From the NCBI RefSeq assembly GCF_047303175.1, contig NZ_CP138945.1: 64,000 bases of DNA. One strand, 5' to 3'. The notes below the pieces were generated by a model. The model searched no databases and was not told where the DNA came from. It saw nothing but the letters and a program-made list of their open reading frames with translations. Positions within the stretch are counted from its first letter, which is position 1, and each line of letters opens with the position of its first letter. Source of the stretch: Prochlorococcus_E sp000760215. Lineage in GTDB: Bacteria; Cyanobacteriota; Cyanobacteriia; PCC-6307; Cyanobiaceae. A program made the position numbers and the translations under genes. Positions 26,161 through 34,442 of this stretch are shown in pieces.

Positions 26161-26210
26161 TCAATCATTAAAAAAGCCTCGTAGTAAAACGAGGCTTTTT
26201 TAATGATTGA
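26161..26210 (-). terminator. Terminator downstream of pcb 3
   Basis: Perfect 21-bp stem (26161-26181 with 26190-26210), loop TAGTAAAA. Core GCCTCG/CGAGGC flanked by A6 and T6, with the outer stem TCAATCATT. It lies 16 bases past the pcb 3 stop and may also stop plus-strand transcription from copy B. Confidence 0.85.
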
Positions 26211-26225
26211 GATTCTACCGAGAAC

Positions 26226-27284
26226 CTAGGAAGCAGTTGACTCAGTTAATCCACCTATTGCTTTAGCAATACGTCTGAAATCAAATCCCATAGCACGCAA
26301 CGCATGCCATAAATGTCCTTGAAGACAGAAGAAAGCAAAGTAATACTGAACATTAACTAAAGCCGCACGAGATGTATGGCCAAAGAAGTATTTGCAATCT
26401 GATATATCCCCAGTATCGGCCCAGTAGGGAGAGATACCAAATTTGAACTCAAGTGGTTCGCCGTACCACTCAATTGGATAAACAGTTGTATTGTTAGCAG
26501 CCCAGAATGCTGCAACAACTCCCATTAAGAACAACCCTGCCAATGACCATGAAAGAATTGCTTCTGCAGAAAGAAGCCCTTCTCCCTTGAATTTGGTGTA
26601 ATCACCAATTTGTCGAGTTGCTATATGGAAAGCTCCTCCACTGATCTGCAAGAAAGCCAAAAATGCATGGCCACTCATAACATCTTCAAGACTATCAATA
26701 TTAATGAAGTCAAATTGATGACCCCAAACCATTGCAAAGTCTCCATAGCCAGGGAAAACTGTCCTTACAGCTCCAATTGCTGGGTCATAAATGCCATGAA
26801 CCCTAGCCCATTCGACGAACCAGATATTCGCCACTCCCAAAAAGATCAAATGATGACCAAGAATGAAAGTCATGTTGTCAGGGTTACCCCATTCCAACTT
26901 GAACTTATCAACTCTTCCAATTGGGCCACCTTGAAGGTCGGGATCAAAGAATAAAGAGTGAGCAAGTCCTGCTCCTCCATAAACCATTGAAAATATCAAG
27001 TGGAAAATTGCAATTGTTGCAACACCTGCACCTGTCCAAACGCCAGCTTCGTCAAAGCCAATGCCTAGTGAAGCTAAGTGGGAAAGGTATATAGAGCTTT
27101 GATGCCCCATGGGAATAGAAGAATCAAATCTTGAAAGTTCCCATAGACAACTTGCACCAGTTGCGAAACAAATAATTCCTGTATGACCAACATGAGAACC
27201 GATAAAGCGGCCTGCTCGGTTGGTGACTACAGAATTACCAACCCACCACCCATAGGTGACATCTGGGTTTCCGTAGGTCTGCAT
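26226..27284 (-). CDS. pcb: Pcb divinyl-chlorophyll a/b antenna protein 3 (352 aa)
   Basis: Third six-helix Pcb antenna. Family landmarks are present (TYGWWVGNSVVTNRAG, GFDEAGVWTGAGVATIAI, WFVEWARVHGIYDPA, INIDSLEDVMSGHAFL, LLSAEAILSWSLAG, YYFAFFCLQGHLWHALRA). Distinctive changes are GGAGLAHSLFF in place of GGGGLLH and FPGYGDFAMVWGHQFDF in the helix 4-5 loop. It shares its long central core with copies 1 and 2. The start is ATG 27284, 58 bases after the shared upstream element. Confidence 0.96.
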   Translation of the reverse strand: MQTYGNPDVTYGWWVGNSVVTNRAGRFIGSHVGHTGIICFATGASCLWELSRFDSSIPMGHQSSIYLSHLASLGIGFDEAGVWTGAGVATIAIFHLIFSMVYGGAGLAHSLFFDPDLQGGPIGRVDKFKLEWGNPDNMTFILGHHLIFLGVANIWFVEWARVHGIYDPAIGAVRTVFPGYGDFAMVWGHQFDFINIDSLEDVMSGHAFLAFLQISGGAFHIATRQIGDYTKFKGEGLLSAEAILSWSLAGLFLMGVVAAFWAANNTTVYPIEWYGEPLEFKFGISPYWADTGDISDCKYFFGHTSRAALVNVQYYFAFFCLQGHLWHALRAMGFDFRRIAKAIGGLTESTAS

Positions 27285-27341
27285 AATTTTTAAAAATGAG
27301 GACTAAAAACCTTTTACAAGAGTACAAGCCTGTCATTAATA

Positions 27342-27367
27342 TGTACGAAATAGTTAAAGGACGTTAT
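27342..27367 (-). promoter_or_regulatory. Shared pcb upstream element, copy 3
   Basis: Minus-strand core CCTTTAACTATTTCGTACA preceded by TAACGT. It begins 58 bases before the pcb 3 start codon and matches the other two elements at about 20 of 26 positions. Confidence 0.55.
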
Positions 27368-27712
27368 TTAATTGGAACTTTTCAAAAAACGGATTTCTCT
27401 GAATCAGTCCGTATAAGCAATCCTCCCTTATCGCTCAAAAACTCAATAAACAACTCAAAATCAACTTTTGAACAGCCAGTGATTTTAAATATTTCATCAT
27501 GAAACTTTTTAAAATGCTTTGGATCAATTGACTCTGAACACATAGCCAATTCTAAAAACACAACATAAACGATAAGCCTAATTCTTCAAACTTCATCAAA
27601 GATTGATTAAAAACATATTGCAAATTCGTTAAGAATTAGATTTAAAACCATTCTTAAAAGAGAAGACATTGATGCTTGGAAATAAAATTTTCAAGTAAAG
27701 CAAGCTCTCTTT

Positions 27713-27754
27713 GCTTTACAAAGCTTTACAGAACATGTAATATTGCTTTACATG
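27713..27754. promoter_or_regulatory. GCTTTACA repeats and CATGTAA palindrome upstream of hli
   Basis: GCTTTACA occurs at 27713-27720, 27723-27730 and 27745-27752. The last overlaps an inverted repeat CATGTAA-N7-TTACATG (27734-27754), ending 14 bases before the first hli start. The spacing is not the GTA-N8-TAC of NtcA. The same octamer, reversed, lies upstream of small gene A. Likely regulator site(s); identity unknown. Confidence 0.4.
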
Positions 27755-27768
27755 AAATCATCAGTCAA

Positions 27769-27876
27769 ATGTCCCCCGAAGCAGAAAGATTCAACGGTTG
27801 GGCAGCAATGATAGGCATCGTTGCTGCATTTGGGGCTTACTCCACAACTGGTCAGATCATGCCAGGAATCTTTTAA
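27769..27876 (+). CDS. hli: High-light-inducible protein (Hli), 35 aa
   Basis: A minimal single-helix chlorophyll-binding stress protein of the CAB/ELIP superfamily: AERFNGWAAMIG followed by AYSTTGQIMPGIF. The frame is open upstream to 27676, but ATG 27769 gives the usual short form. Hli proteins protect against excess light and assist photosystem assembly. The Glu-x-x-Asn core (ERFN) binds chlorophyll in the family. It lies 12 bases before the second hli. Confidence 0.9.
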   Translation: MSPEAERFNGWAAMIGIVAAFGAYSTTGQIMPGIF

Positions 27877-27888
27877 ACCCTAAACATA

Positions 27889-28098
27889 ATGACCACATCA
27901 AGCTCTACTCAAATCACAACAGAATCTGGGAATCGTCAGAACATTTTCCCAGTCGAGGCTCAACCTCAATTGATTGAAAACTATTCTGGATATGGAGAGG
28001 ATGCAGAAAAAGCAAATGGCAGATGGGCAATGATTGGCTTCATAGCATTATTAGGAGCTTACTTAACAACAGGACAAATTATCCCAGGCATTTTCTAA
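27889..28098 (+). CDS. hli: High-light-inducible protein (Hli), 69 aa
   Basis: A longer Hli with a polar 40-residue N-terminus, then EKANGRWAMIGFIALLGAYLTTGQIIPGIF (ExxNGR chlorophyll-binding core and a conserved C-terminal TTGQIIPGIF). Same strand and 12 bases after the 35-residue Hli, so one transcript is likely. Role as for the family. Confidence 0.93.
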   Translation: MTTSSSTQITTESGNRQNIFPVEAQPQLIENYSGYGEDAEKANGRWAMIGFIALLGAYLTTGQIIPGIF

Positions 28099-28284
28099 TT
28101 AATCAAAAATATTGAATTAAAAAAATCTTTTTAGATTTAATCTAATGTTTTACAAAAGATAGTAATCATTGTATTAACTTATAACTTGAAAATTTTCAGT
28201 AATGATTAAAGCTTAAAACAATATCTGTCGAACCGGGCAAAAGATCAAGGCACTAAATCCACTGTTGGAAATCCCTTTAAGCAT

Positions 28285-28326
28285 AAATGCATCAATTCAA
28301 ACATTAATATTTGAATTGATGCATTT
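28285..28326. terminator. Strong hairpin downstream of hli genes
   Basis: A perfect 17-bp stem (28285-28301 with 28310-28326), loop CATTAATA, core TGCATCAATTC/GAATTGATGCA. It lies about 190 bases after the second hli and about 75 before the next gene. It lacks a real T-tract, so it may be a terminator or processing hairpin. Confidence 0.45.
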
Positions 28327-28399
28327 CAAAAGATTTTGCAAAGAATCTATTTCTATAGATTGAATATAAAGTAAATCAACCAAATACATAATTAAGAGT

Positions 28400-28720
28400 T
28401 TGTCATCACCTACAAAAGGGCAAATCATAGCCGCTTCATCTGGATGGATAGCTGCGTTATTAAACTTTTTACCTGGTTTAGGTACAGGATATTTATATCA
28501 AAGGAGATGGAAAGCCTATTGGATAACAACCATAGCCTCAGCCTTATGGGTCTATTTTGATTTATTGAGCTTATTTTCAATGGACCCTTCTGATCCTGCT
28601 TCTTCCCAAACGAACAATACTGGATTGATAGGTATCCTTGTTATTTCATCTATATCAGCATACGAAGCTGCTATTGCAGTAAAAAGGGAAAGAGAAAAGG
28701 AGAATTCACAATCAACGTAA
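28400..28720 (+). CDS. Small membrane protein, TM2-like, 106 aa
   Basis: Two to three membrane helices with a GLGTGYLYQRRWKAYW loop that resembles TM2-domain proteins. The TTG start at 28400 gives MSSPTKGQIIA. The C-terminus is charged (VKREREKE). Function unknown. Confidence 0.6.
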   Translation: MSSPTKGQIIAASSGWIAALLNFLPGLGTGYLYQRRWKAYWITTIASALWVYFDLLSLFSMDPSDPASSQTNNTGLIGILVISSISAYEAAIAVKREREKENSQST

Positions 28721-28901
28721 AAAATCACAGAAAGGTCTATGGAATTCTTTTAAACGAATAAAGCTCAGAAAGATTTAAAGCCAAGTTATTAAGCGCTTAG
28801 CAACTGCTTAATTTTTATGATTGTAAATTTTCAATAGAAGCTTGCCTATTGGAAGGCTTATAGAGTAGTATCGTTGGAATTTTTTAAAATCATTAAAGAG
28901 A

Positions 28902-29051
28902 TTGGGCAACTACCCTGAAATATCAATACCTTTCTATATAGCAATGTTTTTTATAGCATTGCTATTTTTAGAAGACAGTGGCGATGACGATGACGAGGGA
29001 GGAGGATTAATGCAGCCTGTTTATGAAGGCCAAGCTTCTGGAAGGCAATAA
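28902..29051 (+). CDS. Small acidic membrane protein, 49 aa
   Basis: TTG start, a hydrophobic helix (IPFYIAMFFIALLFL), then an acidic run (EDSGDDDDEGGG) and a tail (LMQPVYEGQASGRQ). The helix-acid-tail design looks real. Function unknown. Confidence 0.55.
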   Translation: MGNYPEISIPFYIAMFFIALLFLEDSGDDDDEGGGLMQPVYEGQASGRQ

Positions 29052-29155
29052 CTAAGCCCTCAGCAACTTAGAAAAACATATCAGTACATCAATTCAACTT
29101 TAGATTCGAACAAATGTCCGCCAAAGGGTAGAATATTAAGAGAATCTAAAGGCAT

Positions 29156-29380
29156 ATGAAATACCTTCTTTGCCCGCCTGACAAAAGCATCAAAGTAATT
29201 GATGATTATTTTTCAGAGAGAGTAAATTTGCTAAGAGGGAAAGATAAGAATGCCTTAATATCTGAATTCAAAGAATGGCTAATCAAAGATAGGCGAGCAG
29301 AAGATAATGTCTGGACAATACCCGACCTTACTGATGAGGGCTTATGTGATTTTTTTAAAAGAGCTATATCAAAAAACTGA
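29156..29380 (+). CDS. Hypothetical protein, 74 aa (paralogue of 39964-40164)
   Basis: A soluble small protein with the core LLRGKDKNALISEFKEWL, then ED and IPDLTDE. A second copy of this pattern occurs at 39964-40164 (GKDQYALINEFAEWI, ED, FPDMTKE). No family known to me. Confidence 0.6.
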   Translation: MKYLLCPPDKSIKVIDDYFSERVNLLRGKDKNALISEFKEWLIKDRRAEDNVWTIPDLTDEGLCDFFKRAISKN

Positions 29381-29506
29381 GTTATATCAAGACTAATAAG
29401 GGGTTATGCTTATAATTTATTGTTGAATATAGTTAGATGATTGAAGTTTAGGTTCAAAGAAAAGCAGAAAGAGTAGAGGCTAAACCGCATACGAGAAGAT
29501 CAAGTT

Positions 29507-29707
29507 TCATTGACTTTGAACATCAATAGCAGTTGATAAAGCTTTTACAAAATCACTGAAATCGCATTTCTCTGTTCCATCATCTCCTTGAATTCCATAT
29601 CCTGCGGCAAGACAAAGTGCATCTCCATTCCCATTAAAGTCATTACGATGCTCCTCTAAATAAGAAGCAAGGGCCTTCCCTTCTAGTTTGGCTTTGTTTT
29701 TGTCCAT
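29507..29707 (-). CDS. Hypothetical protein, 66 aa
   Basis: A compact soluble protein: KALASYLEEHRNDF, GNGDALCLAAGYG, then CDFSDFVKALSTAI. The ATG start at 29707 has a purine-rich upstream region (GGAGTTATACCC on the minus strand). Function unknown. Confidence 0.55.
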   Translation of the reverse strand: MDKNKAKLEGKALASYLEEHRNDFNGNGDALCLAAGYGIQGDDGTEKCDFSDFVKALSTAIDVQSQ

Positions 29708-29838
29708 TTGGGTATAACTCCTCTCTTGATATTTAAAATAGTCAAATATAATAATGATTTCTCAATTAAAGTTATATTTGTTAAGCAAAAGCTAGGCCAA
29801 GACAAGGCATAAATCCTAGTCGAATAATTGACTAAAGA

Positions 29839-30372
29839 CTAGGCAGCCAGAAGATTATCGGGATGGTTATCGTCTTTCCAGTCTCTTAGGTCATTGATTA
29901 TATTATTTGTAGCGTCATAAAGATCATCCTCGGAAACAGATCTACCTCTCTTTTTGATTTCTTTTTCCAGTAAAAGCATCACTTCTTCTTCTGCTTCAGA
30001 AAGCAAAATACCTTCTCCTTCCAAAGTGTTATTTAAGTCTTCTAAGGAAAGTAATGTGGTTATTTCATCAATAGTCACAAGTCCTTTAATTTCCTCATAA
30101 CCACTGCCATCTGAAATACAGTAGTTAAAAGCATAAACCTTGAATTCATATGGTAATTCTGTCCAAGCACTATCATCAAAAAGATTAAATTGTTGATCGG
30201 AATAGCCTTGCTCTTCACAAAATGAATACTTGGCATTCTGTAAATCGTCGCCTTCATTTTGATCCAAAGAAAAGGCTTCTTCAAAGAGATCAAAAAACTT
30301 GGCCTTTTCCTTATCAGTTTTTAAATTCTTTGCTTGGCTCCAGTAATAGCGAAGTTTTTCGTAGTTTGTCAT
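29839..30372 (-). CDS. Hypothetical acidic protein, 177 aa
   Basis: Strongly acidic soluble protein with helical segments (EKAKFFDLFEEAFSLDQ) and a C-terminal region LSEAEEEVMLLLEKEIKKRG. No catalytic motif seen. Stands alone on the minus strand. Confidence 0.65.
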   Translation of the reverse strand: MTNYEKLRYYWSQAKNLKTDKEKAKFFDLFEEAFSLDQNEGDDLQNAKYSFCEEQGYSDQQFNLFDDSAWTELPYEFKVYAFNYCISDGSGYEEIKGLVTIDEITTLLSLEDLNNTLEGEGILLSEAEEEVMLLLEKEIKKRGRSVSEDDLYDATNNIINDLRDWKDDNHPDNLLAA

Positions 30373-30448
30373 GAAGTTAGAATTGTTATGATTTTGAGCT
30401 ATAATTCTTTTAATATATCCTTGAGAAAAGTCCAGTAGTTAGTTATTA

Positions 30449-30482
30449 ATTTGCAATATTATCAATAGATAATATTGCAAAT
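30449..30482 (-). terminator. AT-rich hairpin downstream of the DUF2470 gene
   Basis: A perfect 15-bp stem (30449-30463 with 30468-30482), loop AATA, rich in A and T. A second, 9-bp hairpin lies at 30519-30540. Both are downstream of the 30586-30852 gene on the minus strand and may terminate it. Confidence 0.45.
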
Positions 30483-30585
30483 TACATAAGTTAAGTTCAT
30501 TGCTACTTATCAGAAAAATTTCTATATACTGATATAGAAATAGAGTTAATTTGCTTCTTAGTGAGAATTAATAAGAAAGAAAAAG

Positions 30586-30852
30586 CTAATTAGGAATCGC
30601 TTGGATCATTGAAACAAGAGTTTTATGAGCATCAGAACTATCTTGTAAACAATGATCAAATGGTATTACAATTATTTCACCACTAACTTTTAATTTCATA
30701 TTCTTATTATTTATTTCGACCATCTCTGGATCTTTAGGATTAGGGATTCCTCCATAATGACAAGCATATTTGACAAGGGAGTCTTTATGATCTTTATTCA
30801 TGTGAAGGCAAATCCTTTCACTAACTAAAGGGGTTATATACTCAGAAGTCAT
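30586..30852 (-). CDS. DUF2470-like protein, 88 aa
   Basis: Matches the DUF2470 pattern: ERICLHMNKDHKDSLVKYA, then MVEINNKNMKLKV and a C-terminal helix. DUF2470 is found alone or fused to split-barrel (HugZ-like) haem- or FMN-binding proteins. This is the stand-alone form. Function unknown; haem-related by association only. Confidence 0.75.
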   Translation of the reverse strand: MTSEYITPLVSERICLHMNKDHKDSLVKYACHYGGIPNPKDPEMVEINNKNMKLKVSGEIIVIPFDHCLQDSSDAHKTLVSMIQAIPN

Positions 30853-30909
30853 AAATAAATTAAGTTATTCAGTATTATTTATACTAGGATATTTAATCAA
30901 AAAAAGCTT

Positions 30910-31587
30910 TCAAGTTTTTATTAAAGATTGAAATAGGAACTTTTTAGAAGAAGGGGGCATTTCATTAAATGCTTCACTATCTATAGTTCTACTTGATAAA
31001 ACCCATGTGCATTCATCCTCCAAACAAATAAATTCATCTTTAAAATGACATTTCGCTGACTTAGGAGACTTTGTAGATGGTTCGAAATATTGGCTAGTAT
31101 AATTACTACTTAAATATCCGCTGCCAGTATGTAAAACTTTATTTGTATAGATATTAATTAATGATCCATGTATATTCCTATATACCATAGTAACTATATT
31201 ATCTTTTATTCTATATTTATCACCTGAATTTTTCCCACCAACTAAAATCTCCATACCAATTTCATTTGTATCTCCTAATGTAAATGTATTGTCACCATGA
31301 ACTTTATCAAATCCTCTTCTAACTCTATGAATACACACTTCCCATAATTGAGAAGAAATTAATTTAGTTATATTATCATCATTTATATCTATAATTATAG
31401 GTTTAAAATTGCTATCTAAACTGAACAATCCTTTGTGCTCATTAATTCCATCATAGAAAACGCAAGATCCCTTGTATCCATTGAAATCTGGATCCCATGT
31501 ATAGCGATTTTCATAAGCACTTCGAAACAAGTCTCGACACTCTACGTTAACATCTGGTTTAATCACTATTTTTAAATCCAAAGACAA
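30910..31587 (-). CDS. Hypothetical protein, 225 aa
   Basis: A soluble protein with many beta-strands and cysteines (VECRDLF, GSCVFYDG, FICLEDECTWVL). It has no signal peptide or membrane helix. No family recognised. The C-terminal SKKFLFQSLIKT is basic and short. Confidence 0.6.
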   Translation of the reverse strand: MSLDLKIVIKPDVNVECRDLFRSAYENRYTWDPDFNGYKGSCVFYDGINEHKGLFSLDSNFKPIIIDINDDNITKLISSQLWEVCIHRVRRGFDKVHGDNTFTLGDTNEIGMEILVGGKNSGDKYRIKDNIVTMVYRNIHGSLINIYTNKVLHTGSGYLSSNYTSQYFEPSTKSPKSAKCHFKDEFICLEDECTWVLSSRTIDSEAFNEMPPSSKKFLFQSLIKT

Positions 31588-31772
31588 ATCAAGTTAAGCA
31601 TAGTCTTGGTTTTGCAAAAATTCAACCAAGTTTTACTCCAAAAAGCAACACCCTATATTCCAACTTAACTTCAAAAATCAAAATCAAAATATTTTTTTAG
31701 ATTCATAACTTATTAACAGGATTGGAATGATGTTGGGTTAAAATTAACTCTAAACAAAGACTTCTCAGATTT

Positions 31773-31988
31773 TTGGCCATCCAACCCGAGGTAATACCCA
31801 ATAATAGCAATGCGGGTGAGGAGGCGAAAGTGATATATCCAAATTTGTTTCCCCTAATAATCTTGATAATTGCATTTATTTTTTCAATAATTTTTCTAAA
31901 AGTAATTTTTAGCTTTATTTTAATGGTTATAGGTCTTATCTTTATTTGGAAAAATACTATTAAGTTAATTTCATCAGATCAAAAATAG
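31773..31988 (+). CDS. Small membrane protein, 71 aa
   Basis: After a 22-residue polar N-terminus it has two adjacent hydrophobic helices (PLIILIIAFIFSIIF and FSFILMVIGLIFIW) and a short basic tail. TTG start at 31773. Unknown function. Confidence 0.45.
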   Translation: MAIQPEVIPNNSNAGEEAKVIYPNLFPLIILIIAFIFSIIFLKVIFSFILMVIGLIFIWKNTIKLISSDQK

Positions 31989-32001
31989 AAAGCGCTTATT
32001 A

Positions 32002-32217
32002 TTAATTATATTCTCCAGGAACATCTTTTTTCTTTACAGTTACTCTCCCAACTTTTTTACCTGAAAAACGTAGCAACTCATCACCTGAAAATTCATACCC
32101 ATATTTCAGTGCTATTAGTGCTACATCATCAGCAGTAGAGCTTGCTAAAACTTGACTTTTAATAGAAGGATCATCCTGCATCTTCTGAAGGAAAGCTTTA
32201 AGTTGATCTATAGACAT
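32002..32217 (-). CDS. Nif11-domain small protein, 71 aa
   Basis: Follows the Nif11 pattern: MSIDQLKAFLQKMQDD, then a helical LASSTADDVALIALKYGYEFS and DELL. Nif11-type sequences act as leader peptides for lanthipeptides (prochlorosins) but also occur alone. Here there is no double-glycine site or Cys/Ser/Thr-rich core; the C-terminus is VTVKKKDVPGEYN. So it is not an obvious precursor. Confidence 0.7.
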   Translation of the reverse strand: MSIDQLKAFLQKMQDDPSIKSQVLASSTADDVALIALKYGYEFSGDELLRFSGKKVGRVTVKKKDVPGEYN

Positions 32218-32570
32218 ATCTTAATTCTAGGCTAAAGGAAGAATGTTAATGAGTTATCTATATATTAACAGATATTTATTAAGCTTTCTTTAGCAGTAAT
32301 GAAAATAAAGAATTGATATCGGCCAAGGCAATATATAGACAATTAAAGCAATTTAGAAAAGCCAAGGGTTAAGCAAGTCATTATCAATTGAATAAGAATG
32401 GTTAAATTAAGTAATATTATTAAATTCATAGATGTCTTTAATTAAAGAACGTCTGCTTTAAGAATTTAGTCGACAAAACAAGACCATTTAGACACAATTT
32501 ATAACGCAAGAGGGTTCTTTTAAGTAATTAGGTGTCATTAGATTATTATTTTACTCGAATCAACACTTAT
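32218..32570. other. Intergenic region upstream of purT
   Basis: AT-rich; no gene or strong hairpin seen. Confidence 0.35.
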
Positions 32571-33752
32571 ATGACTATCTTTCCAAAGACATTAATGATA
32601 CTAGGCAGTGGTGAGCTGGGGAAAGAACTTGCAATTTCAGCCAAAAAACTTGGGTGCAAAGTAATTGCTTGTGATAAATACAAGGGTGCTCCAGCAATGC
32701 AAGTATCTGATTTAGCTCTCGTTTTTGAAATGAATAACAAAGAAAAGCTTGAGGAAACTATAAGAACTTATCAGCCAGATTTGGTTGTACCTGAAATAGA
32801 AGCACTTGCTGTAGATGCCTTGCAAGCAATAGAGGAAGAAGGAATCAAAGTAATACCGACAGCTAGAGCTACCGCGATAACAATGAATAGAGATTTGATA
32901 AGAGAATTAGCATCTAAAGAACTAGGTATAAAAACAGCCAAATATGTGTATGCAGGGAACCTACAAGAATTAAAAGATGTTGCATCACAAATAAATTATC
33001 CGATGCTCATAAAACCTGTAATGAGCTCATCCGGAAAAGGACAAAGTCTTATAAAAGAAGAATCTAATTTAGAAGAAGCTTGGCATCTGGCAATCAAAGA
33101 AGCCAGAGGGCAGTCTAAACAAGTGATAGTCGAGGAATTTATATCCTTTGACTTAGAAATAACACTTTTAACCGTTAAACAGGAAAATGGTGACACCCTA
33201 TTTTGTCCACCAATAGGGCATGAGCAGAAAAACGGTGACTATCAAAGCAGTTGGCAACCTCAAGAAATAAATGAAGCCCAACTAGATGAAATGAAGTTAA
33301 TTGCAAAAAAAGTTACAGACAACCTTGGAGGGGCTGGTTTATTTGGTGTGGAATTTTTTCTCCGTAATGAAGAGGTTATTTTTTCTGAATTATCACCAAG
33401 GCCTCATGACACAGGGCTTGTAACGCTAGTTAGTCAAAATCTCAGTGAATTTGATTTACATTTAAGAGCAATCCTAGGACTGCCAATTCCATCAATCATA
33501 TGTTCCTCTCCTGCAGCAAGCAGAGTTGTTTTAGCAAATGATCTTATTTCAACTGTTGCCTATAAGGGTATTGAAAAAGCATTAGGCTATAACAACGTGG
33601 AGGTTTTAGTATTTGGCAAACCAAATGCAAAGGAAGGGCGACGAATGGCTGTAGCACTTTCAAAAGCTGAAACTGTTGAAAAAGCAAAATTACTAGCTGA
33701 TCAAGCAGCAAGCTCTATTGAGATCTTTGAAAGAGGAAGTTATCGCAATTGA
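32571..33752 (+). CDS. purT: Phosphoribosylglycinamide formyltransferase 2
   Basis: ATP-grasp enzyme that formylates GAR with formate in purine synthesis. Landmarks: LGSGELGKELAISA (N-terminal domain), PEIEALAVDAL, the ATP-grasp segment IKPVMSSSGKGQS, EEFISFDLEITLL and ELSPRPHDTGLVTL. The frame opens at GTG 32532, but ATG 32571 (MTIFPKT) gives 393 residues, as in other PurT proteins. Confidence 0.95.
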   Translation: MTIFPKTLMILGSGELGKELAISAKKLGCKVIACDKYKGAPAMQVSDLALVFEMNNKEKLEETIRTYQPDLVVPEIEALAVDALQAIEEEGIKVIPTARATAITMNRDLIRELASKELGIKTAKYVYAGNLQELKDVASQINYPMLIKPVMSSSGKGQSLIKEESNLEEAWHLAIKEARGQSKQVIVEEFISFDLEITLLTVKQENGDTLFCPPIGHEQKNGDYQSSWQPQEINEAQLDEMKLIAKKVTDNLGGAGLFGVEFFLRNEEVIFSELSPRPHDTGLVTLVSQNLSEFDLHLRAILGLPIPSIICSSPAASRVVLANDLISTVAYKGIEKALGYNNVEVLVFGKPNAKEGRRMAVALSKAETVEKAKLLADQAASSIEIFERGSYRN

Positions 33753-33875
33753 TTTCCTGTTTGTAGCGAATAGCCAACTATTTCAAAACTCAAAAATCTC
33801 TTAAGGATCACTAAAGAAGTGGAATCACATATATGTCTTGAAATGATGTTATTTTCTATATGACTTTAGAAAAAT

Positions 33876-34181
33876 ATGATGTTAACCAGCCTTAATGTCT
33901 GTTCGCTACTAGAAAAATACTGTTATTCGAAGAAGGTGTCAGAAAATGAGCTTGATTTTCTAGAGAGAAGTTGGCTTGAATCCCTAAATAGCATTCATTA
34001 CAATCGCTACCCTGGTATAGCTCCAGCAGTTGTATGTGATGAGGCTGGGCTAGCAAGAGGAAGTTATTGGATTAGCTGCAATGCTGCAATACTTGATAAA
34101 ATCAGACCAATTGAAACAGGAAAAAGCCGAAGCGCGCGAATTTTCGATGTTCTTTTTCAATCTGGACTAATTGCAGCTTAA
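33876..34181 (+). CDS. Hypothetical protein, 101 aa
   Basis: A soluble protein with VSENELDFLERSWLESLNSIHYNRYPGI and a SRSARIFDVLFQSGL end. ATG at 33876 is followed directly by a second Met. Unknown function, probably a real small gene. Confidence 0.6.
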   Translation: MMLTSLNVCSLLEKYCYSKKVSENELDFLERSWLESLNSIHYNRYPGIAPAVVCDEAGLARGSYWISCNAAILDKIRPIETGKSRSARIFDVLFQSGLIAA

Positions 34182-34288
34182 AACATAAACAGATAAACCA
34201 CTTGCCATGATTATTAGATTTATTAATAATCATAAATCTAATAAAAATATGTTTAAATAGGTAGATAGTTAATTTGAAATTATTTACC

Positions 34289-34408
34289 ATGGCTCCTGAG
34301 GAAGGCGGAGGGATGATACCTGGATTAGTTGCAATAGCCATATCTGTTGTATTTGCAGCTGTAATAGGGTTTATTATTCTTCATTTTCTACCAAATACAC
34401 CTTTTTAA
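34289..34408 (+). CDS. Small single-helix membrane protein, 39 aa
   Basis: ATG 34289: MAPEEGGGMIPG then a helix LVAIAISVVFAAVIGFIIL and HFLPNTPF. An in-frame TTG at 34274 would add five residues. The acidic-glycine N-terminus plus one helix resembles small photosystem or cytochrome-complex subunits in design, but it matches none I know. Confidence 0.55.
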   Translation: MAPEEGGGMIPGLVAIAISVVFAAVIGFIILHFLPNTPF

Positions 34409-34442
34409 TAGTAATACATCTAAAACCAAATAATCATATGAC

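Larger units (their letters stand above)
27285..27768. other. Divergent intergenic region between pcb 3 and hli genes
   Basis: About 480 bases. It contains the pcb 3 upstream element, an AT-rich centre with nothing recognisable, and near the hli side three GCTTTACA repeats and a palindrome. Confidence 0.45.

Noticed and set aside
27296..27502. 68-codon plus-strand frame upstream of pcb 3
   Set aside because: It overlaps the conserved pcb upstream element on the other strand and has no family pattern; open frame is best explained by chance.
27734..27754. NtcA site before hli
   Set aside because: The spacing between GTA and TAC is nine bases, not the eight required by the NtcA consensus.
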